A stretch of DNA of 64,000 bases. Origin: Hartmannibacter diazotrophicus (GTDB lineage: Bacteria > Pseudomonadota > Alphaproteobacteria > Rhizobiales > Pleomorphomonadaceae). Position numbers and translations under genes: made by a program. The DNA is taken from the NCBI RefSeq assembly GCF_900231165.1, contig NZ_LT960614.1:2912550-2976549 (forward strand). The letters are read 5' to 3'. Below the pieces are notes generated by a model. That model was not told where the DNA came from. It saw only the letters and a list, made by a program, of their open reading frames with translations, and searched no databases. Of the stretch, positions 19,228 to 28,186 are shown in pieces (the first letter of the stretch is position 1; every line of letters starts with the position of its first letter).

Positions 19228-20868
19228 TCATGCGCGTAGCGCATGGAACGCGGCGACAAGTCCCTTCGTCGAGGCGTCCTGCGCCTTGGCGGGCTTGGCC
19301 TCGCCCTTGACGGCCGGCAGCAGGGCGCTCGCCAGTTGCTTGCCAAGCTCGACGCCCCACTGGTCGAAGGAATTGATCTGCCAGATCACGCCCTGCACGA
19401 AGACCTTGTGTTCGTAAAGCGCGATGAGCCGGCCGAGTGTCTTCGGGTCGAGCGACTTGTAGAGAATAGTGTTGGTCGGCCGGTTGCCGGGAAAGACCTT
19501 GTGCGGCGCCAGCGCCTCGATCTCCTCCGGCGCCATCCTGGACGCTTCCAGTTCCGCCGTTGCCTCCTCCAGCGTCTTGCCCTTCATCAGCGCTTCGGTC
19601 TGGGCAAGGCAGTTCGCCACCAGCTTGGCGTGATGATCGGACAGCTGCTCGTGCGGAACGGCGGCAACGAGGAAGTCCGCCGGTATGACATCCGTGCCCT
19701 GATGGATGAGCTGGTAGAAGGCATGCTGGCCGTTGGTGCCCGGTTCGCCCCAGACGATGGGGCCCGTCGCATGGGTCACGCCCTCGCCCGAAAGCGTCAC
19801 GCTCTTGCCGTTCGATTCCATGTCGAGCTGCTGCAGGTACGCCGGGAAGCGGGCCAGCCGCTGGTCGTAGGGCAGCACGGCATGGGTCGGGAATCCGTAG
19901 ATATTGCGGTACCAGATGCCGAGCAGGCCGAGGATCACCGGCATGTTGGCCTCCAGCGGCGCCTCGGCGAAATGGCGGTCCATCTCGTGCGCACCGGAGA
20001 GCATCGCCTCGAAATTCTCGAACCCGACGGCAATCGCGACCGGCAGTCCGATCGCCCCCCAGACCGAATAGCGCCCACCGACCCAGTCCCAGAAGCCGAA
20101 GACCCGGTCGAGGCCGATGCCGAATTCGGTCACCCTGTCGAGGGCGGTGGAGACCGCGCAGAAATGCGCCGGAACCGCCGCCTCGCCAAGCGCGGACCCG
20201 ATCCAGTCGCGCGCCGTCATGGCGTTGGTCATGGTCTCGGAGGTGGTGAAGGTCTTGGATGCGACGATGAACAGCGTCTTGCGCGGATCGAGCGTCCTCA
20301 GCGTGTCGGCGATGTGGGCGCCGTCCACATTGGAGACATAGTGCATGCGCGGCCCGCCGCCGGAAAAGGGCGAAAGCGCCAGCGTCGCCATATAGGGACC
20401 GAGATCCGACCCGCCGATGCCGATGTTGACGACGTCGGTGAACTTGTGCCCGGCCGAACCGACGATGTCGCCGCCGCGGACCTGGCCGACGAATTCCTTC
20501 ATGCGCGAAAGCACCTCGCGCACGTCCGGCATCACGTCCTTGCCCTCGACCAGGATCGCGCGGTCGGAGCGGTTGCGCAGGGCCGTGTGTAGCACGGCCC
20601 GCTTCTCGGTGATGTTGATCGCCTCGCCGGAGAGCATCGCATCGCGGCGCTCCGCAACGCCGGAGGCCTTTGCAAGCTCAATGAGCGCCGACATCACGGC
20701 GTCGTCGATCCGGTTCTTGGAATAGTCCAGGAGCATGTCGTCAAGGCGAACCTGAAACCGGTCGAACCTCTTGCCATCGTTTGCGAATTTCTCTCGCATC
20801 GTGGTCTTCTCGACTTTTGCTCGAAGGTCGAGAAGCTGGGCAAGAGCGGCATCGAGGGCGCTGGGCAT
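19228..20868 (-). CDS. pgi: Glucose-6-phosphate isomerase
   Basis: A 546-residue cytoplasmic enzyme that interconverts glucose-6-phosphate and fructose-6-phosphate. Marks are [37 protein letters not shown], the signature segment [20 protein letters not shown], and the C-terminal [13 protein letters not shown]. All three phosphosugar-binding regions are present. In an organism using the Entner-Doudoroff route, Pgi also returns fructose-6-phosphate to glucose-6-phosphate and feeds glycogen synthesis. It lies upstream of zwf and edd on the same strand, with 245 bases before zwf, so zwf probably has its own promoter. Confidence 0.95.
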   Translation of the reverse strand: MPSALDAALAQLLDLRAKVEKTTMREKFANDGKRFDRFQVRLDDMLLDYSKNRIDDAVMSALIELAKASGVAERRDAMLSGEAINITEKRAVLHTALRNRSDRAILVEGKDVMPDVREVLSRMKEFVGQVRGGDIVGSAGHKFTDVVNIGIGGSDLGPYMATLALSPFSGGGPRMHYVSNVDGAHIADTLRTLDPRKTLFIVASKTFTTSETMTNAMTARDWIGSALGEAAVPAHFCAVSTALDRVTEFGIGLDRVFGFWDWVGGRYSVWGAIGLPVAIAVGFENFEAMLSGAHEMDRHFAEAPLEANMPVILGLLGIWYRNIYGFPTHAVLPYDQRLARFPAYLQQLDMESNGKSVTLSGEGVTHATGPIVWGEPGTNGQHAFYQLIHQGTDVIPADFLVAAVPHEQLSDHHAKLVANCLAQTEALMKGKTLEEATAELEASRMAPEEIEALAPHKVFPGNRPTNTILYKSLDPKTLGRLIALYEHKVFVQGVIWQINSFDQWGVELGKQLASALLPAVKGEAKPAKAQDASTKGLVAAFHALRA

Positions 20869-20908
20869 AAAGGACTCTCTCCGGACGGGGGCCTGCCAAA
20901 ACGCCGCG

Positions 20909-20964
20909 GATCATAGGGGCCAAGTTCCCGCAAGGCCAGAGGAGATCTGGCCAGTCCTATGATC
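20909..20964 (-). repeat. Nested inverted repeats between the GT21 gene and pgi
   Basis: Outer 9-base perfect arms, GATCATAGG (20909-20917) and CCTATGATC (20956-20964), enclose a second hairpin, GGCCAGA/TCTGGCC (20934-20940 and 20946-20952; 5-base loop). The right outer arm covers the GT21 stop codon. No U-tract follows. It may end the GT21 transcript or structure the pgi leader. Confidence 0.5.
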
Positions 20965-22171
20965 ACTCGCCGTCCGGCTGGGCTATATCGACAGTGCGCC
21001 GCCGCCAGCCGCCGAGCCACCGCAGGGCGGCGGCCGGACCAAAGGACTCCTCCTCGCCGCGACGGACATGCATGGCGTTGCCCCGCCACGAAAAATCGCT
21101 TCCGAAGATGGCCGCAAGCCAGAGAACAGGCAGCATCATGTCGCGCACGAGGAAAGCAAGGAACATCCGCAGGGAGACCGGCCAGCCCATGAAGCGCGCC
21201 AGAGCCGCCTCCGCGCCATACCAGAGAACGGCCGCGAGTACCGGAGCGCCGGCCGGCACATATCCGAGGATCGCCAACGCCGCGAGGGCGCAAAGCGGGA
21301 AGAACCCGCCCGCGATGACTTCCGGCGCGAAGAAGAGCGGGAAGGACGCCCGGCGCAGCCTGGCCCAGCGCAACTGCCGCAGCCAGACTTCCCCGAGCGT
21401 GCGTTGCCCAAGCGGCTGAACGAACGGACGACGGACCAGACGGACCCTCTTTCCGGCCTCACGCACGACCTTGGTCGAGGCGGCATCCTCGGCGACCTCG
21501 CTGCCGAGCGCCGCAATGCCGCCGGCGGCGTCGAGGTCGGCCTTCTTCCAGAGCATGGTCTTGCCCTGCGCAAAGCCGAGCCCGAACGCATCGGCGCAAA
21601 GCTGCCAGCGCCCCTGGAAGCTGTTGAGGAAGGCGCATTCGACATCCGCCAGCAATCCGTCCGGGTATCCGCCGGTCGGCGGCGAACAGACAAGGCCGGT
21701 CGTCTCGTCCCAGGCGGCGAACAGCGTCTGGAGATAGTCGGGCGTCATCAGGACGTTGCTGTCCGCCATGACGACAAAGTCGTAGCGCGCCTCGGCCCAG
21801 CCCTTGACCATGTTGTTGAGCTTCGGATTGAGGCTGATCGGATCCTTGCCCACCAGCAGACGGGCGTCCTTGTCGGGGTGACGCGCCATCAGGCGCTTGC
21901 AGAGCGGCACCACCGGATCGTTGCCGTCATCGACGCAGAAGAGAATTTCATAGTCGGAATGATCCAGCAGAAACGCCGACTCGAGCGTTGTCTCCAGATG
22001 GTTCTCCAGCCCCCGGACGGGCCTGAGGATCGTCAGGGGGGGAACCGGAACCGTCCTGGCCTCGGCGCGCCGTCTGATGACATCACGCCCGACGACGAGT
22101 GCCATGCTGCAAAGATGAACGGCGAATGCGAAAAGGAAGAAGCTGAAAAGACCGAAGAAAAGCGTCGTCAT
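20963..22171 (-). CDS. GT21-family glycosyltransferase (ceramide glucosyltransferase-like)
   Basis: A 402-residue membrane-bound family 2-like GT-A enzyme. The N-terminus is a signal-anchor helix, and two or more hydrophobic helices lie near residues 275-350. The GT21 motifs are in order: Asp81-Asp82 in FCVDDGNDP, Asp137 in VMADSN, an acidic AEDAAS segment, and the (Q/R)xxRW motif in RQLRWARLRR. GT21 enzymes of Alphaproteobacteria glycosylate ceramide or diacylglycerol to make glycolipids that can replace phospholipids under phosphate limitation; an HpnI-type hopanoid role is the alternative. The ATG at 22171 has a weak Shine-Dalgarno. Neighbours do not settle the acceptor. Confidence 0.8.
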   Translation of the reverse strand: MTTLFFGLFSFFLFAFAVHLCSMALVVGRDVIRRRAEARTVPVPPLTILRPVRGLENHLETTLESAFLLDHSDYEILFCVDDGNDPVVPLCKRLMARHPDKDARLLVGKDPISLNPKLNNMVKGWAEARYDFVVMADSNVLMTPDYLQTLFAAWDETTGLVCSPPTGGYPDGLLADVECAFLNSFQGRWQLCADAFGLGFAQGKTMLWKKADLDAAGGIAALGSEVAEDAASTKVVREAGKRVRLVRRPFVQPLGQRTLGEVWLRQLRWARLRRASFPLFFAPEVIAGGFFPLCALAALAILGYVPAGAPVLAAVLWYGAEAALARFMGWPVSLRMFLAFLVRDMMLPVLWLAAIFGSDFSWRGNAMHVRRGEEESFGPAAALRWLGGWRRRTVDIAQPDGE

Positions 22172-22306
22172 GAAACCCGCGTCTCGTCAGAGGTCGTTGA
22201 CGGCTGCCATCGCACCAGTCAGCCATCATAGCGGGATGTCACAGTCTCAAGACAGTTCCGTGACGATGCACGGTCCGGCGTCAGGAAGAAAAGAGCCGTG
22301 GGCCGA

Positions 22307-23518
22307 TCAGACGGCGACCGGACGGACCGTCGCGATGGCCAGCGCTTCGAGGTCGCGGGCGGGCGCAGGGTCGTCCATCCAGATGACGCGGTTCCGGCCA
22401 GCCGATTTTGCGGCATAAAGCCGGCGGTCCGCCAGCAGCATCAGTCCCTCGAAGGAGGCGCCCGCTTCCTCAATGTCGCTGACGCCGGAACTGACAGTCG
22501 GGCGCAGCAGTTTGTCGCCGACAAGAATGTCCGTCTCGACGAGCGTCAGCCGGACCCGATCGGCGACCTCGGCTGCCTCATCCCGGTCGACACCGGGAAA
22601 GAAGCAGCCGAATTCCTCGCCGCCGATTCGCCCCAGGATCGCTCCTTCCGGAGTGTGACTTTCCAGGATCCGCGAGAAGGCGACCAGCACCCGGTCTCCT
22701 GCAAGATGACCGGAGCGGTCATTGATCGACTTGAAATGGTCGAGGTCGAAGAGCACGAACGAACTGGTGGCGCTCGCATTGCCGAAGACGGACTGCAGCT
22801 TCTCCAGAAAGGCCCGCCGGTCGAGCAGTCCCGTCAAGGCATCGGTCTCGGCCCTTTTGCGAAGATCCGCCTCGGCTCGCTCCTTGGAGAGGCTGACCAG
22901 CAGCAGGGCAAACGCCACCCAGTGCAGGAGGAGTTCAAAGACAATCGCGCTGATCCACGGAGTGGAGAGCAGCCCGCCCTTGTCCGCGAGGGGGTGATTC
23001 CACATCAACGGGATGCGAATGGCAAAAACAATCGCGTGGACGATCATGACAAAGGCCAGGGGCTTGCGCGAATGCAGCGGCTCCTGTCGATGGTTCCGCA
23101 TCACCTCCCTCGCCATGGCGAGCATATAGATCGACATCATGAGAGACATCGCGGCAACACGGCTGATCAACGAGCCATAAAATGCGGGAATGGAACAGGC
23201 GACCAGCCAGACCAGGGCGCCTGCGAGGAGCGGCAGAGCCAGAGCCCGGCGGCCATCGAAGAGACGCAGCGCCGTCAGCAGAAGGCCACAGGCCAGAAGG
23301 ACGAGTGCGTTAGAGATGACAATGGAAAGCAGATCGGAGATATGGCCACGCAATGCGAAAAGCGCGACAGCAACGGCGCCGACGCCCATTGGCGCCATGA
23401 GGAAGGCGTTGTAGACCCGGCTTCGATCCATCCACCACGCAAGACCGAAATATCCGGCATAGAGCAGCAGCAAGGCTGTCAGCACGAACAGCATCGTCGG
23501 TACGTGCAGCAGGGTCAT
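22307..23518 (-). CDS. Membrane-anchored diguanylate cyclase (GGDEF)
   Basis: A 403-residue protein with several hydrophobic helices in residues ~5-210 (a membrane sensor region of no named class that I recognise), followed by a GGDEF domain from about residue 225. The domain shows DALTGLLDRRAF, FDLDHFKSINDRSGHLAGD and the active-site loop GGEEF at residues 299-303, so it should synthesise cyclic di-GMP. The position five residues before GGEEF lacks the RxxD inhibitory I-site (the sequence there is PEGA), so classical product inhibition is unlikely. The gene is monocistronic. Its leader at 23568-23584 holds a direct repeat CTTTAAC-aag-CTTTAAC (plus-strand reading). Confidence 0.88.
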   Translation of the reverse strand: MTLLHVPTMLFVLTALLLLYAGYFGLAWWMDRSRVYNAFLMAPMGVGAVAVALFALRGHISDLLSIVISNALVLLACGLLLTALRLFDGRRALALPLLAGALVWLVACSIPAFYGSLISRVAAMSLMMSIYMLAMAREVMRNHRQEPLHSRKPLAFVMIVHAIVFAIRIPLMWNHPLADKGGLLSTPWISAIVFELLLHWVAFALLLVSLSKERAEADLRKRAETDALTGLLDRRAFLEKLQSVFGNASATSSFVLFDLDHFKSINDRSGHLAGDRVLVAFSRILESHTPEGAILGRIGGEEFGCFFPGVDRDEAAEVADRVRLTLVETDILVGDKLLRPTVSSGVSDIEEAGASFEGLMLLADRRLYAAKSAGRNRVIWMDDPAPARDLEALAIATVRPVAV

Positions 23519-23625
23519 GAGTCCGGAAACCGTGTGATTGACGCTATCCCATTGCTAACTCATTCGTCTTTAACAAGCTTTAACGACAATCCATAACGGG
23601 AACGAGGCCTGCGGAACGACCCGTT

Positions 23626-24621
23626 TCAGGCAGCGATTCGCCCTTCCCGCACGCCATGGCAGGCAACGGCAAGGTCTGAACCCTCGACATGCAGGGCCGG
23701 CAACTCGACCCGGCACCGATCGTTCGCGAAGGGACAGCGCGGGTGGAAGGCGCAGCCGCTCGGCGGTTTCAACGGCGAGGGCAATTCGCCGCTCAGCCGT
23801 ATACGTTCCTTGCGCGCGGTCGGATCGGCGACCGGCGTCGCCGAGAGCAAGGCCCGCGTATAGGGATGCAGCGGCCGCCCGAACAGCGAGTCCCGGTCGG
23901 CATGCTCCACGGGCCGGCCGAGATACATCACCATCACCTCGTCCGCCATGTGCCGGACGACGGAAAGGTCGTGGCTGATGAAGAGATAGGCGAGGCCGAA
24001 CTCGGTCTGCAGGTCAGTCAGGATATTGAGCACCTGCGCCTGGATCGAAACGTCGAGCGCCGAGACCGGTTCGTCGAGAACGAGAACCTTCGGCTGCGTC
24101 ATCAGGGCCCGCGCGATGGCGATCCGCTGGCGCTGGCCACCGGAGAACATGTGCGGATAGCGGTCGTAATGCTCCGGCCTCAGGCCGACCTTCTTGAGCA
24201 TGTCGAGCGCCTTGGTCCGCCGCGTCGCGGCGTCGGCGCTGCCGTTGATGACGAGCGGCTCCTCGAGGATCGTGCCGATCTTCTGGCGCGGGTTGAGCGA
24301 GCCGTAAGGATCCTGGAAGACGATCTGCACCGCAAGGCGCAGCGCCTTCGCGTCATGCCCGCGCGGCCCGGCGGAGGCATTCATGCCCGCGATGGTCAGG
24401 CTGCCCTCGCTTGGCGGCTCGATCATCGTCACGACGCGGGCGAGCGTGGACTTGCCGCAGCCCGATTCCCCGACGACCGCCAGCGTCTTGCCGGCCTGAA
24501 GCGTGAAGGAGGCTCCGGCGAGTGCGCGGACCGTCGCCGGCTTGGAGAACGGCCCGGTCGGCAGCTGGTAGAAGCGCTTGAGGTCCTGCGCCTCGATGAC
24601 GGGAACGCCGGAAGTCATCAT
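23626..24621 (-). CDS. dppF: Dipeptide ABC transporter ATP-binding protein DppF
   Basis: A 331-residue ATPase of the oligopeptide/dipeptide importer family. The Walker A motif GESGCGKST begins at residue 51; signature FSGGQRQRIAIARAL and Walker B VLVLDEPVSALD follow. The C-terminal extension has the cysteine cluster typical of Opp/Dpp ATPases (CAFHPRCPFANDRC). It pairs with DppD to power import through DppBC. The start at 24621 overlaps the dppD stop (ATGA overlap). The frame upstream is open inside dppD, but that part is not coding. Last gene of the dpp unit. Confidence 0.92.
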   Translation of the reverse strand: MMTSGVPVIEAQDLKRFYQLPTGPFSKPATVRALAGASFTLQAGKTLAVVGESGCGKSTLARVVTMIEPPSEGSLTIAGMNASAGPRGHDAKALRLAVQIVFQDPYGSLNPRQKIGTILEEPLVINGSADAATRRTKALDMLKKVGLRPEHYDRYPHMFSGGQRQRIAIARALMTQPKVLVLDEPVSALDVSIQAQVLNILTDLQTEFGLAYLFISHDLSVVRHMADEVMVMYLGRPVEHADRDSLFGRPLHPYTRALLSATPVADPTARKERIRLSGELPSPLKPPSGCAFHPRCPFANDRCRVELPALHVEGSDLAVACHGVREGRIAA

Positions 24622-25634
24622 GTCAGGGCCTCGGCATTGGCAATACGGTCGGGATTGGGGTGGCCGAGCGGCCGGCCGCCGACGAGCGGATAGTGGCAGA
24701 GCGCAAAGCCCGCCTTCTCGCCCTGGCGATGCGGCACCTTTTCGTCGCATCGCTTCGTTGCGAAGCGGCATCGGGGACTGAACAGGCAGCCCGGCGGGCG
24801 GTCGAACTGGCCCGGCACGACGCCGGGGATCGACGGCAGCTTGCGGCCGGTCGCCCGCTCCGGCAGGGCCGCCAGCAGCGCGCTCGTATAGGGATGGTGC
24901 GGATCGGCGAAGAGACCTGCGACCTGCTGCTCCTCCACCTTCTGCCCGGCGTATTGCACCTGCACCCGGTGCGCGGTCTCGGCCACCACGCCCATGTCGT
25001 GCGTGATGAGCACGAGACCCATGCCGTGTTCCGCCTGAAGGTTCACCAGAAGGTCCAGAATCTGCGCCTGGATCGTCACGTCGAGCGCCGTCGTCGGCTC
25101 GTCGGCGATGAGGAGCTTCGGATTGCAGGCGAGCGCCATGGCGATCATCACGCGCTGGCTCATGCCGCCCGAAAGCTGATGCGGGAAGACCTTCATCCGG
25201 TCCTCCGGCGCCGGAATGCCGACAAGCTCCAGAAGCTCGATGATCCGCCGGCGGCGCTCGGCGCGCGGCATCTTCAGGTGAATGCGCAGCACCTCGCCGA
25301 TCTGGAAGCCGACCGTAAAGCAGGGGTTGAGGCTCGACATCGGCTCCTGGAAGATCATCGCCATGTCGCGCCCGATGATGCGCCGCCGCTCGCGCGCGGA
25401 AATGCCCATCAGATCGTGGCCATTGAACCGCATCACGTCGGCGCTGACCTTGGCGGTCCATGGCAACAGACCCATCAGCGCCAGCATGGACACCGACTTG
25501 CCGGAACCGGATTCGCCGACGATCGCGAGAATCTCTCGGGTATCGCAGACGAGCGAAATGCCGTCCACGGCCCGGAAGCGGCCGCTGGCGGTCATGAATT
25601 CGACGGTGAGGTTGTCGATTTCGAGGAGTGCCAT
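24618..25634 (-). CDS. dppD: Dipeptide ABC transporter ATP-binding protein DppD
   Basis: A 338-residue ATPase with Walker A GESGSGKS at residues 40-47, signature [15 protein letters not shown] and Walker [13 protein letters not shown]. The C-terminal oligopeptide-transporter extension contains the cysteines of [14 protein letters not shown]. It forms the heterodimeric motor with DppF. It starts 4 bases after the dppC stop and overlaps dppF by 4 bases, which indicates translational coupling. Confidence 0.92.
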   Translation of the reverse strand: MALLEIDNLTVEFMTASGRFRAVDGISLVCDTREILAIVGESGSGKSVSMLALMGLLPWTAKVSADVMRFNGHDLMGISARERRRIIGRDMAMIFQEPMSSLNPCFTVGFQIGEVLRIHLKMPRAERRRRIIELLELVGIPAPEDRMKVFPHQLSGGMSQRVMIAMALACNPKLLIADEPTTALDVTIQAQILDLLVNLQAEHGMGLVLITHDMGVVAETAHRVQVQYAGQKVEEQQVAGLFADPHHPYTSALLAALPERATGRKLPSIPGVVPGQFDRPPGCLFSPRCRFATKRCDEKVPHRQGEKAGFALCHYPLVGGRPLGHPNPDRIANAEALT

Positions 25635-25638
25635 CGCC

Positions 25639-26553
25639 TCAGCTCCGCTTCAGCTTCGGATCGAGCGCATCGCGCAGGCCGTCGCCCATGAGATTGATCG
25701 CCAGAACCGTGATCAGGATGGCAAGGCCGGGGAAGGTCACCACCCACCAGGCCCGCAGGATGAATTCGCGCGATTCGGCGAGCATCGTGCCCCACTCCGG
25801 CGTCGGCGGCTGCGCGCCCATGCCGAGGAAGCCGAGAGCAGCCGCTTCAAGGATCGCGTTGGAGAAGGAGAGCGCGGCCTGCACGATGAGCGGCGCCATG
25901 CAATTGGGCAGGATGGTGATGAACATCAGCCGCAGCTTGCCAGCTCCCGCGATGCGCGCCGACGTCACATAGTCCCTGCCCCGCTCGCTCATCACCGCCG
26001 CCCGCGTCAGGCGCACATAGTGCGGCTGCAGGATGACGGCGATGGCGATCATCGCGTTGCCGAGCCCCGGTCCGAGGATCGTCACCAGAACGAGCGCGAG
26101 CAGCAGGCTCGGGAAGGCCAGGATCACGTCCATCACCCGCATGATGATCGTATCGACCCAGCCCCCGATGAACCCGGCAAGCAGGCCGAGTGAGATGCCG
26201 CCGACGAGCGCGATCGTAACCACGAAAAGGCCGATGAAGAGCGAGAAGCGCGAACCGTAGATTAGGCGCGACAGCATGTCCCGGCCGATCGGATCGGTTC
26301 CAAGCAGGAACCGCGGATCGCCGCCCGCCGCCCAGACGGGGGGTGTCAGCAAGTTGTCGCGGAACTGCTCGTCGGGTGAAAACGGCGCGACCAGCGGCGC
26401 GAAGATCGCGACCAGGACCAGCGCGACGAAGATCACGAGCCCGATCACCGCTCCCCGGTTTTCGCGAAAATAGTGCCAGAACTCACGAAACGGTCCCGGA
26501 CGTTCGGGACCGGCCGGCCGAGCGGCGGCGACCCCTTGTGTTGCTTCGCTCAT
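25639..26553 (-). CDS. dppC: Dipeptide ABC transporter permease DppC
   Basis: A 304-residue inner-membrane permease with an N-terminal cytoplasmic segment (FREFWHYFRENRGAVIGL, the OppC/DppC N-terminal domain) and the BPD transmembrane domain. The EAA-type coupling loop sits in the region around EAAALGFLGMGAQPPTPEWG. It forms the channel with DppB. It starts 4 bases after dppB and ends 4 bases before dppD. Confidence 0.92.
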   Translation of the reverse strand: MSEATQGVAAARPAGPERPGPFREFWHYFRENRGAVIGLVIFVALVLVAIFAPLVAPFSPDEQFRDNLLTPPVWAAGGDPRFLLGTDPIGRDMLSRLIYGSRFSLFIGLFVVTIALVGGISLGLLAGFIGGWVDTIIMRVMDVILAFPSLLLALVLVTILGPGLGNAMIAIAVILQPHYVRLTRAAVMSERGRDYVTSARIAGAGKLRLMFITILPNCMAPLIVQAALSFSNAILEAAALGFLGMGAQPPTPEWGTMLAESREFILRAWWVVTFPGLAILITVLAINLMGDGLRDALDPKLKRS

Positions 26554-26557
26554 CGCC

Positions 26558-27568
26558 TCACCTCACGTGCCGGATCTTGGGGTTGATGAAGCCATAGGCG
26601 ATATCGACCGCCAGGTTGACGAGCATCACCATGACGGCTGTCAGCACCAGGCCGCCCTGGACGGCCTGATAGTCGCGCCGCGATATGGAATCGATCATCC
26701 ATTTGCCGATGCCGGGCCAGGAGAAGATCGTCTCGGTCAGGATCGCGCCGGCGAGCAGAACGCCCGTTTGCAGGCCGATGGTGGTGATGACGGGAATGAG
26801 GCCGTTGCGCAGGGCATGAACCCCGACGACGCGGAAGGGCGAAAGGCCCTTTGCCCGCGCCGTGCGGATGTAGTCCTCGCCGAGCACCTCCAGCATCGCC
26901 GACCGCGTCTGGCGCGCAATGACCGCGAGCGGAATGGTGCCGAGCACGATGGACGGCAGAATGAGATGCTGCACGGCGGAGGCGAAGGCGCCCTTCTGTC
27001 CCGACAGCAGGCTGTCGATCAGCATGAAGCCCGTCACCGGCTTGAAGAAATAGAGCAGCGAGATGCGGCCCGACACCGGCGTCCATTGCAGCCAGCCGGA
27101 AAAGACGATGATGAGCAGCAGCGCCCACCAGAAGATCGGCATTGAATATCCGACGAGCGCAGTCGTCATGACGGCATGGTCGGTCGTCTTGCCGCGCCGG
27201 ATGGCGGCGATCACACCGGCCGGCACGCCGAGCACGATGGACAGCAGCATCGCGCAGAGCGAGAGCTCGAGCGTAGCCGGAAAGAGCGTGAAATACTCGC
27301 TCAGCACTGGCCGCTTGGTGGAGAAGGAAACGCCGAAGTCGCCCTGGAACAGGTTACCGAGATAGACGAAATACTGCTCGTAGAGCGGCCGGTCGAAGCC
27401 GAAGCGATGGGCGAGTTCCGCATAGCGCTCGGGACTGAGGCCGCGCTCGCCGGCGAGCAGCAGGATCGGGTCTCCGGGGAGCATACGAATGAAGAAGAAG
27501 GCGGCGATCGTCACCCCGATGAAGGTGGGGATGACAAGACCGATCCGTCTGAGGATGAACGAGAGCAT
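26558..27568 (-). CDS. dppB: Dipeptide ABC transporter permease DppB
   Basis: A 336-residue inner-membrane permease of the OppB/DppB type. The N-terminus (FILRRIGLVIPTFIGVTIAAF) and the residue ~45 segment RMLPGDPILLL are typical. The coupling loop lies near YIRTARAKGLSPFRVV. It pairs with DppC. GAGG precedes the ATG by 4 bases. It begins 12 bases after the acetyltransferase gene, so that gene and dppBCDF are probably co-transcribed. Confidence 0.92.
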   Translation of the reverse strand: MLSFILRRIGLVIPTFIGVTIAAFFFIRMLPGDPILLLAGERGLSPERYAELAHRFGFDRPLYEQYFVYLGNLFQGDFGVSFSTKRPVLSEYFTLFPATLELSLCAMLLSIVLGVPAGVIAAIRRGKTTDHAVMTTALVGYSMPIFWWALLLIIVFSGWLQWTPVSGRISLLYFFKPVTGFMLIDSLLSGQKGAFASAVQHLILPSIVLGTIPLAVIARQTRSAMLEVLGEDYIRTARAKGLSPFRVVGVHALRNGLIPVITTIGLQTGVLLAGAILTETIFSWPGIGKWMIDSISRRDYQAVQGGLVLTAVMVMLVNLAVDIAYGFINPKIRHVR

Positions 27569-27580
27569 GGCGCCTCGGGC

Positions 27581-28102
27581 TCAGTGATTGTTTGTTTTGA
27601 CCATCAGATGCGTCGGATGGCGACGGTCCGGGGCTCCGGGTGGCATCCAAAGCAGCATGGGCTCGGTTTTCTCGATCCGCCAGCCCTCACGCAGATAGAA
27701 GGCCAGCGCCCTGGCGTTGCCCACAGCGCATTGCAGACGGATGGTGCGATGGCCCTTCTCCGCAAGCGATTGCGCGGCAGCCGACAGGAGTCGTCCCGCG
27801 ATTCCCCTGCCCCGTGCCCGCCCGGCGACGTACAGCTGATCGACCTCGCCGGCGATCATCGCCGCAAAGCCGAGAAGCTCGCCGTGACACTCGGCGACGA
27901 GGACGTCGTCGAACGGCGTGTACTGCAGGCGGTGAAGAAAGGAGTCCCGCGTTCGCGCAGCCACGACATCCCGGTCGAGAAGTGCCGCGTGACCATCATG
28001 CCAGGCATCGTGCCAAAGGGTTGCCAGTACGGAATGGTCGTCCGGACGCGCACGCCGGACAGAACTGGTCTCAGGCATCCCGGCATCGCCAATCGAGGAC
28101 AA
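27581..28102 (-). CDS. GNAT-family N-acetyltransferase
   Basis: A 173-residue GNAT enzyme that transfers an acetyl group from acetyl-CoA to an unknown amine. The acetyl-CoA loop is visible as VAGRARGRGIAGRLL (motif A, R/Q-x-x-G-x-G/A), preceded by the beta strand GEVDQLYV and followed by NARALAFYLREGWR, the usual C-terminal strand. The first codon used here is a TTG at 28102, with AAAAGGA 7 bases upstream; an ATG eight codons later (28078) is the alternative. The gene lies between dppA and dppB on the same strand, so it may modify imported peptides or amino acids, which is inference from position alone. Confidence 0.85.
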   Translation of the reverse strand: MSSIGDAGMPETSSVRRARPDDHSVLATLWHDAWHDGHAALLDRDVVAARTRDSFLHRLQYTPFDDVLVAECHGELLGFAAMIAGEVDQLYVAGRARGRGIAGRLLSAAAQSLAEKGHRTIRLQCAVGNARALAFYLREGWRIEKTEPMLLWMPPGAPDRRHPTHLMVKTNNH

Positions 28103-28136
28103 GGCGGAGTCCTTTTGGGACCTTTGGAACGCGAAT

Positions 28137-28169
28137 GAGGTGAACGGGGCCAGAAACCCCGTCCACCTC
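28137..28169 (-). terminator. Intercistronic stem-loop after dppA
   Basis: GAGGTG-a-ACGGGG at 28137-28149 and CCCCGT-c-CACCTC at 28157-28169 form a 12-bp stem with one mismatch and a 7-base loop, 17 bases after the dppA stop. No U-tract follows. Such hairpins after binding-protein genes usually protect the upstream mRNA and reduce downstream expression, giving excess DppA. Confidence 0.6.
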
Positions 28170-28186
28170 AGTTCAGCGCGATCCGA

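Noticed and set aside
24622-25461. N-terminal extension of dppF into dppD
   Set aside because: The dppF frame is open for 280 more codons, but these overlap the conserved dppD coding sequence; the ATGA overlap at 24621 gives the proper start.
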